Shown piece by piece: positions 1-6,453 of a stretch of DNA of 16,184 nt. Source of the stretch: Chloroflexota bacterium (GTDB taxonomy: Bacteria; Chloroflexota; Ktedonobacteria; Ktedonobacterales; Ktedonobacteraceae). Location of the stretch: positions 1-16,184 of the forward strand of contig VBJK01000243.1 of NCBI GenBank assembly GCA_005879655.1. The letters run 5' to 3'. A program made the position numbers and the translations under genes. The notes under the pieces were generated by a model. That model saw only the letters and a program-made list of their open reading frames with translations. It did not search any database and was not told the origin of the DNA. Every line of letters starts with the position of its first letter. Position 1 is the first letter of the stretch.

Positions 1-1011
1 GAGGGCAACATCGAGCGCTACGGATGCAGGCACAACCATCAAAACATCGTCACCACCAAGGAGCAGGATATCAAAAGGAAAGACGGCATGCTTGAGATCA
101 TCTGCTAGCTGCTCCTTTGGTTTGAGATGGTCCGCAACCTGTAAGTGTTTTACAATAGCTTGACACACTGCCTCATAGATAGCACCATCAATAGTTTTAG
201 CTAAAGCTTTTCTTTGAGGAAGAGTGGTAAGCTGGGCAAATGCGCGTCCCATATTGTTGCCATCAGCATAGATCAAGCCGAGATAGTCTTTGGCCCCTTT
301 GAAGTTACGAAAGACATTGAAATTATCGGGCCGCTGTGGCTTGTCTGAAAAGTCATAGCCCAGCTCAGACAAACGGGTAAGAATTGTGCCCCACAGTTGT
401 TCTTTGTTCTCTGCATCCTTTAATCTTTTTCCATATTTTGTAAAGTCTGTAATAAGGTCTTTAACATCCTTATCTTGTATACGCTTCTTATGGCAACTTT
501 CACAATAGAGGTCATCAGTTTCACCAGGATCATGAATAAGATACTTGCTCTCTATCTCTGCATCTGCATACTCAACACCGCAGGAGCTACATAGACGTAT
601 AAAGGGATGAGATGGCAGAGCAATCAACTGATGCACTTCTCGTTTCTCTTTCTCCAACATCCACTGTAATAAGTCTAAGCGATCTGGTATATGATCACTT
701 AATTTGAAGTCTTTTGGTAAAGCTTGTGTCACGTAGCTAACAGAAACGCTCCCGCCAGTGGCCTCTTTATATTCCTGTTGCACGTACCGTCCAAACTTAT
801 CGGCCTGTTGCGAGTCTACCAAAAACAAACCCAAACCGCCATTAGCGTAGATCTTCTGTGTATCGTAGTACTTTTTTTCTCGCTGAGTCATAACGACACG
901 ATTAAGGCGGTCAAGTATCGAGCTAGCGCCACGAATTTCTTTCAGTTTGTTGGTACCGAAGACGTACTGTTTGATATGATTGGTATCGAATGCAATGAGC
1001 GATTGCCCCAC
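1..1011 (-). CDS. Cas10/Cmr2-like nucleotidyl cyclase, HD-less, 3' end off the window
   Basis: Reading the minus strand from a GTG at 1011 gives 337 uninterrupted residues to the window edge. The GTG has a strong GGAGGT Shine-Dalgarno nine bases upstream, and an in-frame stop lies at 1069-1071. The N-terminus (about residues 3-32, with IKQYVFGTNKLKEIRGASS) resembles the first palm helix of Cas10/Cmr2. A zinc finger follows (C141, C144, C170, C173). Then comes a palm-2 strand (YADGNNMG, 248-255), and the catalytic LGGDD is at 318-322, close to the edge. In Cas10 this order (palm 1, zinc finger, palm 2 with GGDD) makes cyclic oligoadenylate from ATP after target RNA binding. No HD nuclease domain precedes palm 1, so DNase activity is not expected. 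Its downstream partners lie beyond the left edge. It could be a type III CRISPR subunit or a stand-alone signalling cyclase; the window cannot decide. Confidence 0.82.
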   Translation of the reverse strand, partial: MGQSLIAFDTNHIKQYVFGTNKLKEIRGASSILDRLNRVVMTQREKKYYDTQKIYANGGLGLFLVDSQQADKFGRYVQQEYKEATGGSVSVSYVTQALPKDFKLSDHIPDRLDLLQWMLEKEKREVHQLIALPSHPFIRLCSSCGVEYADAEIESKYLIHDPGETDDLYCESCHKKRIQDKDVKDLITDFTKYGKRLKDAENKEQLWGTILTRLSELGYDFSDKPQRPDNFNVFRNFKGAKDYLGLIYADGNNMGRAFAQLTTLPQRKALAKTIDGAIYEAVCQAIVKHLQVADHLKPKEQLADDLKHAVFPFDILLLGGDDVLMVVPASVALDVAL

Positions 1012-1036
1012 GATGATCTTACCTCCAGCCTCTTTA

Positions 1037-1065
1037 AGTATATAGCGGTTTGAGGAACAGCTCAA
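1037..1065 (-). promoter_or_regulatory. Sigma-70-like promoter of the Cas10-like gene
   Basis: On the minus strand TTGAGC (1060-1065) is followed by a 17-bp spacer and TATACT (1037-1042), matching the consensus at four and five of six positions. Transcription would start about 20 bases before the Shine-Dalgarno/GTG at 1011, giving a short leader. The call rests on motif match and spacing only. Confidence 0.55.
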
Positions 1066-1067
1066 AC
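1048..1067. promoter_or_regulatory. Candidate operator palindrome over the Cas10-like promoter
   Basis: GTTTGAG (1048-1054) and CTCAAAC (1061-1067) form a perfect 7-bp inverted repeat with a 6-bp centre. It covers the -35 box and part of the spacer of the promoter at 1037-1065, so a bound dimeric repressor would block RNA polymerase. The repressor is unknown; the XRE remnant nearby is one possible relative. Confidence 0.45.
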
Positions 1068-1268
1068 GTTAATAGCATAACATGATAGGCAACATTACTG
1101 GATCAGAAATACTGCTAAATTTGCTCACAGGTTTTTATGACTTTGTTGTCAACAGGAGGTCTATGATCTACCTCCCTCTCTATGAGACAGGCAATAGAGG
1201 ATGAGCTACTAGAACAATCCACGCTTAAGCTCTATGGTCCTTTTCATTATGATCCAGTTAAATGTTTC

Positions 1269-1277
1269 TGTGGATAA
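1269..1277 (-). promoter_or_regulatory. Isolated perfect DnaA box
   Basis: The minus strand reads TTATCCACA, the canonical DnaA box. It stands alone here, so it may be chance, but the same 9-mer occurs three more times at 13602-13654. Confidence 0.3.
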
Positions 1278-1298
1278 TTATCTATCAATCCTCCGATC

Positions 1299-1435
1299 TT
1301 AACAAGAAGTATATCCCATGGTGATGTATGTAGAAAGATGACAGTACATTTTAGCTATTAAATATGCGTATAGATATGATTTGATGAAAACTCGGTGAGC
1401 AGTTTTGATGACTGAAGAAAGTTGACAAGAAGTAT
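1299..1435 (+). repeat. Pair of 14-bp near-identical direct repeats
   Basis: TTAACAAGAAGTAT (1299-1312) and TTGACAAGAAGTAT (1422-1435) differ at one base and lie 123 bp apart. An 11-bp inverted copy (TTGACAAGAAG on the minus strand, 1736-1746) sits at the point where the XRE remnant loses its reading frame. They may be binding sites or recombination scars. Confidence 0.5.
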
Positions 1436-1449
1436 TTGGTAAGAGAGGA

Positions 1450-1486
1450 GAAAAAGAGAAGAAACAGATTTTTGTGGTTCTTCTCT
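1450..1486 (-). terminator. Intrinsic terminator downstream of the XRE remnant
   Basis: On the minus strand AGAGAAGAA (1478-1486) pairs perfectly with TTCTTCTCT (1455-1463) around a 14-base loop. The stem runs directly into a T tract (minus-strand TTTTT at 1451-1455). It lies about 40 bases after the XRE stop codon, the expected place for a Rho-independent terminator of that gene. Confidence 0.55.
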
Positions 1487-1526
1487 TGCCTCAAAAAGGT
1501 GATTTGAGAAAAGTGATGAGCTAATG

Positions 1527-1742
1527 CTAAATCACAGAAATGCGCAACTTTTTTCCGAGTGCTTGAACATGCCGTCTTAGAGTTGTTAAGGTATAAGTGT
1601 CATAGCCACATTTCTCTATGCGAGCAACTTGTGCTTGAGACACTCCTAGTCTAGCCGCAAGCTCTGCCTGTGTTAAACCAGCATCCAAGCGAGCTTCGAC
1701 AAGCTGTAACCAGAGCTCCTGCTCTTCAACGATTTCTTCTTG
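1527..1742 (-). pseudogene. Remnant of an XRE/HigA-like antitoxin, start lost
   Basis: The minus strand is open for 71 codons between TGA (1743-1745) and TAG (1527-1529). It translates to a clear Cro/C1-type helix-turn-helix: LVEARLDAGLTQAELAARLG, then VSQAQVARIEK, then a C-terminal LRRHVQALGKKLRISVI as in HigA-type antitoxins. No ATG or GTG gives a full-length product; the first usable start (TTG in EARLDAG) would cut into the domain. Family members usually have some 20-30 more N-terminal residues, so the 5' end seems lost, exactly where the repeat TTGACAAGAAG occurs. No HigB-like toxin is visible. A non-standard start cannot be excluded. In HigBA such proteins bind DNA and neutralise an RNase; here any activity is doubtful. 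Confidence 0.7.
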
Positions 1743-1811
1743 TCAAGATCACAGACTGCTTTGTTCAAGGGGATCTCTCTACTGAGACCAAGATTTATTA
1801 TTGTCAGCTTG

Positions 1812-1840
1812 TTGTCTCCACGGCTTGAAAAAAATATAAT
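1812..1840 (+). promoter_or_regulatory. Promoter of the Fic gene
   Basis: TTGTCT (1812-1817), a 17-bp spacer and a perfect TATAAT (1835-1840) stand 40 bp before the Fic start codon. The left arm of the inverted repeat at 1836-1881 overlaps the -10 box, which implies control at this point. Confidence 0.6.
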
Positions 1841-1881
1841 TATATTGATTTCTGTTGTAGGGAGGTAATCAATATAATTAT
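1836..1881. promoter_or_regulatory. 15-bp inverted repeat spanning -10 box, RBS and start codon of fic
   Basis: The 15-bp arms 1836-1850 and 1867-1881 are perfect reverse complements (ATAATTATATTGATT and its partner), separated by 16 bases. The GGGAGG ribosome binding site (1860-1865) lies in the loop, the left arm overlaps the -10 TATAAT, and the right arm runs into the ATG at 1880. It could be an AT-rich operator or, in RNA, a hairpin that presents or hides the start. Confidence 0.65.
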
Positions 1882-2893
1882 GCCCATGCGTTACGAACCT
1901 ATCGAGAGTGGCCTGCGTATGGAGAAGCGTCTAGCTGAGCGTCTGGCTCGCAAGAAAGCGCAGCTTGATGAGCATCGGCCTCTGCGCCCTGGTATCCTGG
2001 CGCGCTTACATGAGGATCTGCGTGTCCGGCTCACTTACCACTCCAATGCCATCGAGGGGAACTCTCTCACGCTTAAAGAAACGCAGATCGTTGTCGAGGA
2101 AGGGATAACGATTGGTGGGCACTCGATCCGTGAGCACTTGGAGGCGACCAATCATGCTGGAGCCTATGACCTCTTGCGTCAACTCACTGACAAAGGGACG
2201 AGGATAACAATTGAGACCATTTTGGAGTTGCACACCCTGGTCTTACATGATCTCAATCCGACGGCAGGCCAGTTCCGTCAAGTGGCAGTCTACATTCGTG
2301 GCAGTGATCTCGTGACGCCACACTATAGCCAGGTACCGGACCTCATGCGTCAATGGGTTAACTGGGTCAATAACGTTGATATGAACAGTGCCGATTATGA
2401 TCCAGTGGTGCGGGCGGCCATCGCGCATCATGGTTTTGCCATGGTTCATCCATTTGAGGATGGTAACGGCAGGGTCGGTCGCCTACTACTCAATATGCAG
2501 CTCCTGCGCGATGGTTATGCACCTGCGTTCCTGTTACGCGATTGGAAAGGCCGCTACCTGACCGCACTCCTGGCCGCAGATAAGGGAGCGTATACGCCGA
2601 TTGTCAACCTCGTCGGCCAGGCTGTGGAGGCTGGTCTCGACTTTTATTTGCAAGCCTGCAACGCTCAGCCCGATGAACACTATCAGCAGCTATCTATCCT
2701 TGCTAAGACGACCAGTCTCGATCCGAATTATCTGGGGTTGCTGGCACGCCAGGGGAAGCTGGAAGCGATGAAGCGGGGCGGAAGGTGGTACTCGACGTTG
2801 GCTGCTATCCAAACGTATCAGGAGCAGGCGCAAAAGGGTCTCCTTCAGCGTGGACGCCCTCCGAAGGGGACTTCAGAGAGCAATACTCCGTAA
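1880..2893 (+). CDS. fic: Class II Fic-family adenylyltransferase with C-terminal winged helix and AT-hook
   Basis: This 337-residue protein carries the full Fic signature HPFEDGNGRVGR (190-201). His190 is the expected catalytic base and the loop binds ATP-Mg to AMPylate (or otherwise modify) target hydroxyls. An N-terminal SNAIEGN (55-61) matches the class II inhibitory helix, whose Glu blocks ATP binding, so the enzyme is probably self-inhibited. The core runs from about 50 to 250. Residues 272-315 (ILAKTTSLDPNYLGLLARQG...WYSTLAAIQ) look like a helix-turn-helix of the type at the end of many Fic proteins, and QRGRPPKG (323-330) resembles an AT-hook. The start at 1880 is preferred over 1886 by its distance from GGAGG. 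The DNA-binding tail and the palindrome at its own promoter suggest autoregulation. Family assignment is firm; the target is unknown. Confidence 0.93.
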   Translation: MPMRYEPIESGLRMEKRLAERLARKKAQLDEHRPLRPGILARLHEDLRVRLTYHSNAIEGNSLTLKETQIVVEEGITIGGHSIREHLEATNHAGAYDLLRQLTDKGTRITIETILELHTLVLHDLNPTAGQFRQVAVYIRGSDLVTPHYSQVPDLMRQWVNWVNNVDMNSADYDPVVRAAIAHHGFAMVHPFEDGNGRVGRLLLNMQLLRDGYAPAFLLRDWKGRYLTALLAADKGAYTPIVNLVGQAVEAGLDFYLQACNAQPDEHYQQLSILAKTTSLDPNYLGLLARQGKLEAMKRGGRWYSTLAAIQTYQEQAQKGLLQRGRPPKGTSESNTP

Positions 2894-2931
2894 AGAAGTA
2901 AGTCAGCGCACACTTGCATCCTCCTCCACAA

Positions 2932-2959
2932 TTGCAATACACTACAGTTGTCTTATTAT
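2932..2959 (+). promoter_or_regulatory. Possible promoter of the carbonic anhydrase operon
   Basis: TTGCAA (2932-2937), a 16-bp spacer and TATTAT (2954-2959) lie about 65 bp before the carbonic anhydrase start. The match is moderate and the gap after fic (130 bp) leaves room for a separate promoter. Confidence 0.35.
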
Positions 2960-3024
2960 GGCAGGATCTACAAATGACAGGATACACGAACTTTATTTTC
3001 ATGTTAGTGGAAGGATGAACCTCT

Positions 3025-3594
3025 ATGCTTGACGAAATCATGGCAAATAACGAACACTTTCTGCGCGAACATAAGCTCCCACACATCGGACACGCACCAC
3101 GCAAACATACCGCCGTGGTGACATGTATGGACTGCCGCCTGGTAACTATGTTTGAACCTGCACTCGGTCTGCAACGCGGCGATGTGCTTGAGTTGCGTAC
3201 CGCCGGTGCTACTATCTCGATACCGGAGCGGCCTCATGCTGCTAACGACCTGATTCGTTCCCTGGCATGCGGTATTTATCTGCTGGGCGTAAGCAATGTA
3301 CTGGTGATCGGTCACACCGAGTGTGGCCTCTCGCGCGTCAATCCTGTTGTGCTTACTGCTTCTATGCAAGCACAGGGCATTGATCCACAAAAGTTGATCG
3401 AGCAAGAAAAGCTGGGCAGTATCGATGGCTTGGTGAGCTGGTTGGGCGCGTTCAGTGATCTCCACCTTAATGTGAAGGAGGTCGTGAGCGTGATTCGTAA
3501 TAGCCCCTATCTGCCGAAGCTGCCCGTTCATGGTCTCGTCATTGATATCAATACTGGGGCATTGACTGTGGTTGATCGCCATCCTGGCGCGTAG
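3025..3594 (+). CDS. Beta-class carbonic anhydrase
   Basis: The 189-residue product interconverts CO2 and bicarbonate in the cytoplasm. The zinc and catalytic motifs of the beta class are all present: CMDCR (Cys34, Asp36, Arg38) and GHTECG (His97, Cys100). A family-like RTAGA (58-62) and the closing strand HGLVIDINTGALTVV (169-183) are also seen. The length fits the short Cab-like subgroup. GGAAGG ten bases before the ATG supports this start. The gene is followed after 22 bp by an IMP cyclohydrolase gene on the same strand, so the two are likely co-transcribed. That suggests a supply of CO2 or bicarbonate for purine synthesis, where AIR carboxylation needs it; this link is an inference. Nothing appears damaged. 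Confidence 0.93.
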   Translation: MLDEIMANNEHFLREHKLPHIGHAPRKHTAVVTCMDCRLVTMFEPALGLQRGDVLELRTAGATISIPERPHAANDLIRSLACGIYLLGVSNVLVIGHTECGLSRVNPVVLTASMQAQGIDPQKLIEQEKLGSIDGLVSWLGAFSDLHLNVKEVVSVIRNSPYLPKLPVHGLVIDINTGALTVVDRHPGA

Positions 3595-3616
3595 CGACGC
3601 GAGAGGGAGCACCTAC

Positions 3617-4306
3617 ATGCGTTTCAATCCCTATCCAGGTCGCGGCATCGTTATCGGTCAGGCCACAAAAGAGCAGGCATGGCTGATGCTATATTGGATT
3701 ATGGGGCGTAGTGAGCAGAGCCGTAATAGACGTTTTGTTGCCGAGGGGGGCACACTGCGCACCGAGCCGGTTAATGCCAGCCTAGTGGTTGATCCGAGCT
3801 TAATTATTTACGATGCTATGCTTGAACTCCCTGGTATTTATTTGGTCAGTAATGGCGATCAGACACTTACATTATACCAAGCATTGCAAAGGGGTAGCAC
3901 GTTCGATGAGGCATTGGCAACTAGGGAAAGAGAACCTGATGCACCTCACTATACGCCACGTATCAGCGCCATGCTCGATCTACGCACACAGCCAGGTTCC
4001 CTCACCTTGAGCATCCTCAAAGCCAACCCGCTGAATCCCAGTTATACCGATCGCTACACATACCGTCCAGCGTTGCCAGCTGCGGGCTATGCTGTTGGGC
4101 TTACTACCTATAAAGGTGACGGCAATCCCTTGCCCAGTTTTCAGGGTGATCCCTTACTGCTCCCCAGCGGGGAAACAGCCGAGGCTATGCTGGAGAGTTA
4201 CTGGAATGCACTTAATGTTGATAATCGTATCTCAATGGCCGTCAAACGTATCCCCTTTGCCGGTGGGGCTGGCGAGCTTCTCGTACGCAACCGCTACGGC
4301 CATTAG
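3617..4306 (+). CDS. purO: IMP cyclohydrolase, PurO-type
   Basis: The 229-residue protein matches the archaeal-type IMP cyclohydrolase family, which closes FAICAR to IMP in the last step of de novo purine synthesis. Recognisable features are NPYPGRGIVIGQ (4-15), the WIMGRSEQSRNR block (27-38), RTEP (48-51), DPSLIIYDAM (59-68) and SNGDQT (78-83), in the family's order. The frame is open further upstream to 3572 inside the carbonic anhydrase gene, but ATG 3617 has GAGAGGGAG just before it and begins with the conserved MRFNPYPGRG, so it is chosen. The protein is close to the usual 200-240 residues and looks complete. Most bacteria use the bifunctional PurH for this step; whether PurH also exists here is not visible. 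Confidence 0.8.
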   Translation: MRFNPYPGRGIVIGQATKEQAWLMLYWIMGRSEQSRNRRFVAEGGTLRTEPVNASLVVDPSLIIYDAMLELPGIYLVSNGDQTLTLYQALQRGSTFDEALATREREPDAPHYTPRISAMLDLRTQPGSLTLSILKANPLNPSYTDRYTYRPALPAAGYAVGLTTYKGDGNPLPSFQGDPLLLPSGETAEAMLESYWNALNVDNRISMAVKRIPFAGGAGELLVRNRYGH

Positions 4307-4311
4307 CGTAC

Positions 4312-4481
4312 CCTTTACGGGTGCCCATAGGCGTTAAGCTAAGCGGGGTCCAGGGTGGTGGGGTGTGGGGTGTCCCCAAATACCCCTTTTCTTCCCTGCT
4401 GCCGCCGGAGGTGGAAAGAACAAGGGAGTGCAGAGGGAAACCTCTGCTTAACGCGCATGCCTATGGGCATCCTTTACGGGT
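4312..4481. mobile_element. MITE-like element between purO and phoU
   Basis: The 11-bp direct repeat CCTTTACGGGT occurs at 4312-4322 and 4471-4481 and could be a target duplication. Just inside are inverted arms: TGCCCATAGGC plus GTTAAGC (4322-4339) and their complements (4446-4452 and 4459-4469), the right arm carrying six extra bases. The interior is GC-rich and non-coding and holds one copy (4343-4391) of a degenerate repeat family also at 5285-5368 and 8463-8530. It may simply be a bidirectional terminator between the converging purO and phoU genes. Confidence 0.4.
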
Positions 4482-4502
4482 ACCAGGGCTGACGAGTGAA
4501 CC

Positions 4503-5211
4503 TTATTCTTCTTGTTTGTGAGGCTGCTGGAACGTTTCGCCTTCAATAATAAAGAGGAGACGTTCACATATATTCGTACAGTGATCCGCGATACGTTCCA
4601 ATTTATGCGCAATCCACAGCAGATACGTAGCACGCTGTAAGACCAGTGAATCGTTGCGCAATGCAGGGACAGCACGCGTACCGGACAACAGCGCCATCAA
4701 GTCGTGACGGACCAGGTGATAGCGTACATCCACAACATCATCCTCCTCCCAGATATGCTTCTTTCCCAAGATCCACGATGCCATGCAGAATCGTGGCTTC
4801 AGAAACCTCTGCATTCCCACTGTGCCCTTTACCGGCGATGGGTTCAATTTTGACGTTTGGCATGGTATCACCTCGCAGAGGAGCCATGCGCAATACATTG
4901 GTAGCGATACCGGCTACCCCATCGCCCGTGCGCTCCAGATCGCCCGCAATCGACAAGGCAGAGGCCAGATAGCGCAAGTCACGTCCGCCCAGCGGCTGCT
5001 GCAAAGTTAACAGGCGAATTGTATGCTCTTCAATAGCTGTACGCAAGCTATCAATCAGCGCGTCATTTTCAATCACCATGCCGGACTTTGCCAGATCGCC
5101 GGTAGCAAGAGCTTCCAATACTATCCCTAAAGCGTCATCTACCATGCTGCCCAAGCGCACCATCTGCTCGTCCAGTTCCTTCAGTTCTCTATCCAAAATG
5201 GTTCTCGTCAT
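4503..5211 (-). pseudogene. phoU: PhoU phosphate regulator, internal deletion with frameshift
   Basis: Two frames join to make PhoU, the dimetal-binding helical protein that links the Pst phosphate transporter to PhoR-type signalling. The first frame starts at ATG 5211 behind GGAGG (MTRTILDREL...) and contains the metal motif ERTGD (93-97). It reads through ILHGIVDLGKEA and then stops at 4738. The second frame resumes with HIWEEDDVVD and continues through WIAHKLERIADHCTNI (second E-x-x-x-D motif) to TAA at 4503-4505. Known PhoU proteins have about 17-20 more residues between these points, so some 50-60 bp, not a multiple of three, seem to be missing near 4755-4765. The start at 5364 lies in repeat DNA and is rejected. 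No pst genes are near. Unless the assembly is wrong, this copy is inactive. Confidence 0.8.
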
Positions 5212-5284
5212 GCTAATATCCTCCTTCGGCTCTTTCTCCCGTATGCAGCATGGTGCTTGTCTCCCACTACTCCTAGTGCATAAT

Positions 5285-5368
5285 CCCAAAACCGTTTGGG
5301 GAATGGGAGAATTTGTGGACACCCCAAACCACGAAAGGCGAGGCTTCGCCCCCTGGATCCCCAAGCCC
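5285..5368 (-). repeat. GC-rich degenerate repeat, copy B
   Basis: Read on the minus strand it has GGGGATCCAGGGGGCGAAGC, then GGTTTGGGGTGTCCACAAAT. Internal stems are GGCGA/TCGCC (5337-5350) and GTTTGGGG/CCCCAAAC (5294-5329). It shares the GGTGTCC...AAA...CCCC pattern with copies at 4343-4391 and 8463-8530. Confidence 0.45.
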
Positions 5369-5422
5369 TATCGGCTCTTTTGTTTTTGCACTAATGTCTG
5401 GCAGTGGGCAATCACTGCTCTC

Positions 5423-5462
5423 ATCGTTGCATATACTGTAACATATTTTTCATTGCAACGAT
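5423..5462. promoter_or_regulatory. 9-bp inverted repeat upstream of the deacetylase promoter
   Basis: ATCGTTGCA (5423-5431) and TGCAACGAT (5454-5462) are perfect reverse complements around 22 AT-rich bases, just before the candidate -35 at 5468. It could be an operator. A terminator reading is less likely because no upstream gene points this way. Confidence 0.35.
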
Positions 5463-5467
5463 AGTTT

Positions 5468-5496
5468 TTGTATTCGATACTTATCTATGCTATAAG
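5468..5496 (+). promoter_or_regulatory. Possible promoter of the LmbE-family gene
   Basis: TTGTAT (5468-5473), 17 bp, TATAAG (5491-5496). The leader to the ATG at 5689 would be nearly 190 bases, longer than usual, so the assignment is weak. Confidence 0.3.
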
Positions 5497-5688
5497 GATA
5501 AGTAAAAGCTTTAAAAACTTCTTTTATTGATATATGTACAAAAATATTCAAAAGACGGCTCAAGTGAGTCGAACGATATTACAAAAATGAGAAACAGGGA
5601 GGAGACGGAATTGACAGCTTTTCTTCATACGTGCTACAGTAAATTCTACAGTATCATAGAACAAGGCACAAGAAGAAGGATTACAAAG

Positions 5689-6437
5689 ATGTCAACGAAA
5701 CGACTGCTTGGTATTTTCGCCCACCCTGACGATGAAGGACTAATAGGTGGCGCGCTTCTCCATTATAACACCTTGGGTGTGGAAACAGGACTCGTCTATG
5801 CCACGCGGGGAGAGGTGGGAGAAATCTCCGATCCTATCCTGGCTACTCCTGAGAATCTGGGACAGGTACGTGAACAGGAGATGCGCGCCGCTGCTGACGT
5901 GCTCAACGTACGTCATCTCTGGTTTCTGGGGTACCGCGATTCTGGTATGGCTGGTACTCCCACCAATGAGGACCCTCGTGCCTTCATAAAAGCCCGTCTT
6001 GCCGAGGTTATTGGTAAGCTCGTAGCGATCATTCGTGAATTTCGGCCTCAAGTAATAATTACTTTTGACGAAACTGGTGGTTATGGCCATCCCGATCACA
6101 CGGCTATTTACCGCTATACAACGATCGCCTTTCACGCAGCTGCCGATGCAATTCAGTATCCAGAGTTGGGTCCTGCGCATGCGGTCTCGAAACTCTACTA
6201 TGTATCGTTCGCGCGGCGGCAATTTCAGATGATGACCGAGTGGCTACAAGAGCAAGAGTACGAGAGCTTCTTTAAAGATCTTGATCCCAACACGCTTGGT
6301 TTGCTAGACGATCAGATTAGCGTTGTACTAGATGTAGAGCAATGTTTCGCGCCACCGAGTGCTATCAGTTAGCCACCACACGTGTTGGCTCTGATATGCC
6401 TGGTGAGAACGACCTGTTCGCACATGTGGAGAAGTAG
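5689..6437 (+). pseudogene. LmbE/PIG-L family zinc deacetylase, C-terminus deleted and frameshifted
   Basis: The first frame (5689-6372, 227 residues) has the zinc-site motifs of the PIG-L/LmbE/MshB superfamily: AHPDDE (11-16) and GHPDH (133-137). The family removes N-acetyl groups from sugar-linked substrates such as thiol cofactors or glycolipids. AAGGA eight bases upstream supports ATG 5689. After SVVLDVEQ (211-218) the frame degenerates and stops at 6370-6372. From about 6342 another frame continues with MFRATECYQLATTRVG...HVEK to TAG at 6435-6437, which resembles the usual C-terminal end of such enzymes. From my knowledge of the family, roughly 40 residues including the H-x-x-Q region are missing between the two parts. 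The tail frame ends 16 bp before the converging holA stop, consistent with once being coding. The substrate cannot be told. Confidence 0.72.
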
Positions 6438-6453
6438 CAGATGGCGCAATACG

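Larger units (their letters stand above)
1012..1526. other. Non-coding spacer between Cas10-like gene and XRE remnant
   Basis: No convincing open frame is present in this 515-bp AT-rich stretch. It holds the Cas10-like promoter and palindrome (1037-1067), a GGAGGT/ACCTCC inverted repeat near 1156-1175, a perfect DnaA box (1269-1277), two copies of a 14-bp direct repeat (1299 and 1422), and a terminator hairpin (1450-1486). No CRISPR-like repeat-spacer pattern is seen. Confidence 0.6.
5212..5688. other. Spacer between divergent phoU and the deacetylase gene
   Basis: This 477-bp stretch carries a GC-rich hairpin repeat (5285-5368), an inverted repeat (5423-5462), a candidate promoter (5468-5496), and an AT-rich leader. 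The frame of the deacetylase is open from 5527, but those residues resemble nothing in the family, so I treat it as non-coding leader. Confidence 0.5.

Noticed and set aside
724..1053. Plus-strand open frame of 109 codons
   Set aside because: It is antisense to the Cas10-like gene, whose translation has recognisable motifs; this frame resembles nothing.
1299..1746. CRISPR array near the Cas10-like gene
   Set aside because: The repeats are only 11-14 bp, irregularly spaced, and one is inverted; there are no uniform spacers.
3004..3612. Minus-strand open frame of 202 codons
   Set aside because: It is antisense to carbonic anhydrase, which has all its catalytic motifs.
4750..4770. Programmed ribosomal frameshift in phoU at GGGAAAG
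   Set aside because: The required change is +1 rather than the -1 this heptamer would support, and the protein also lacks about 17-20 residues, which slippage cannot explain.
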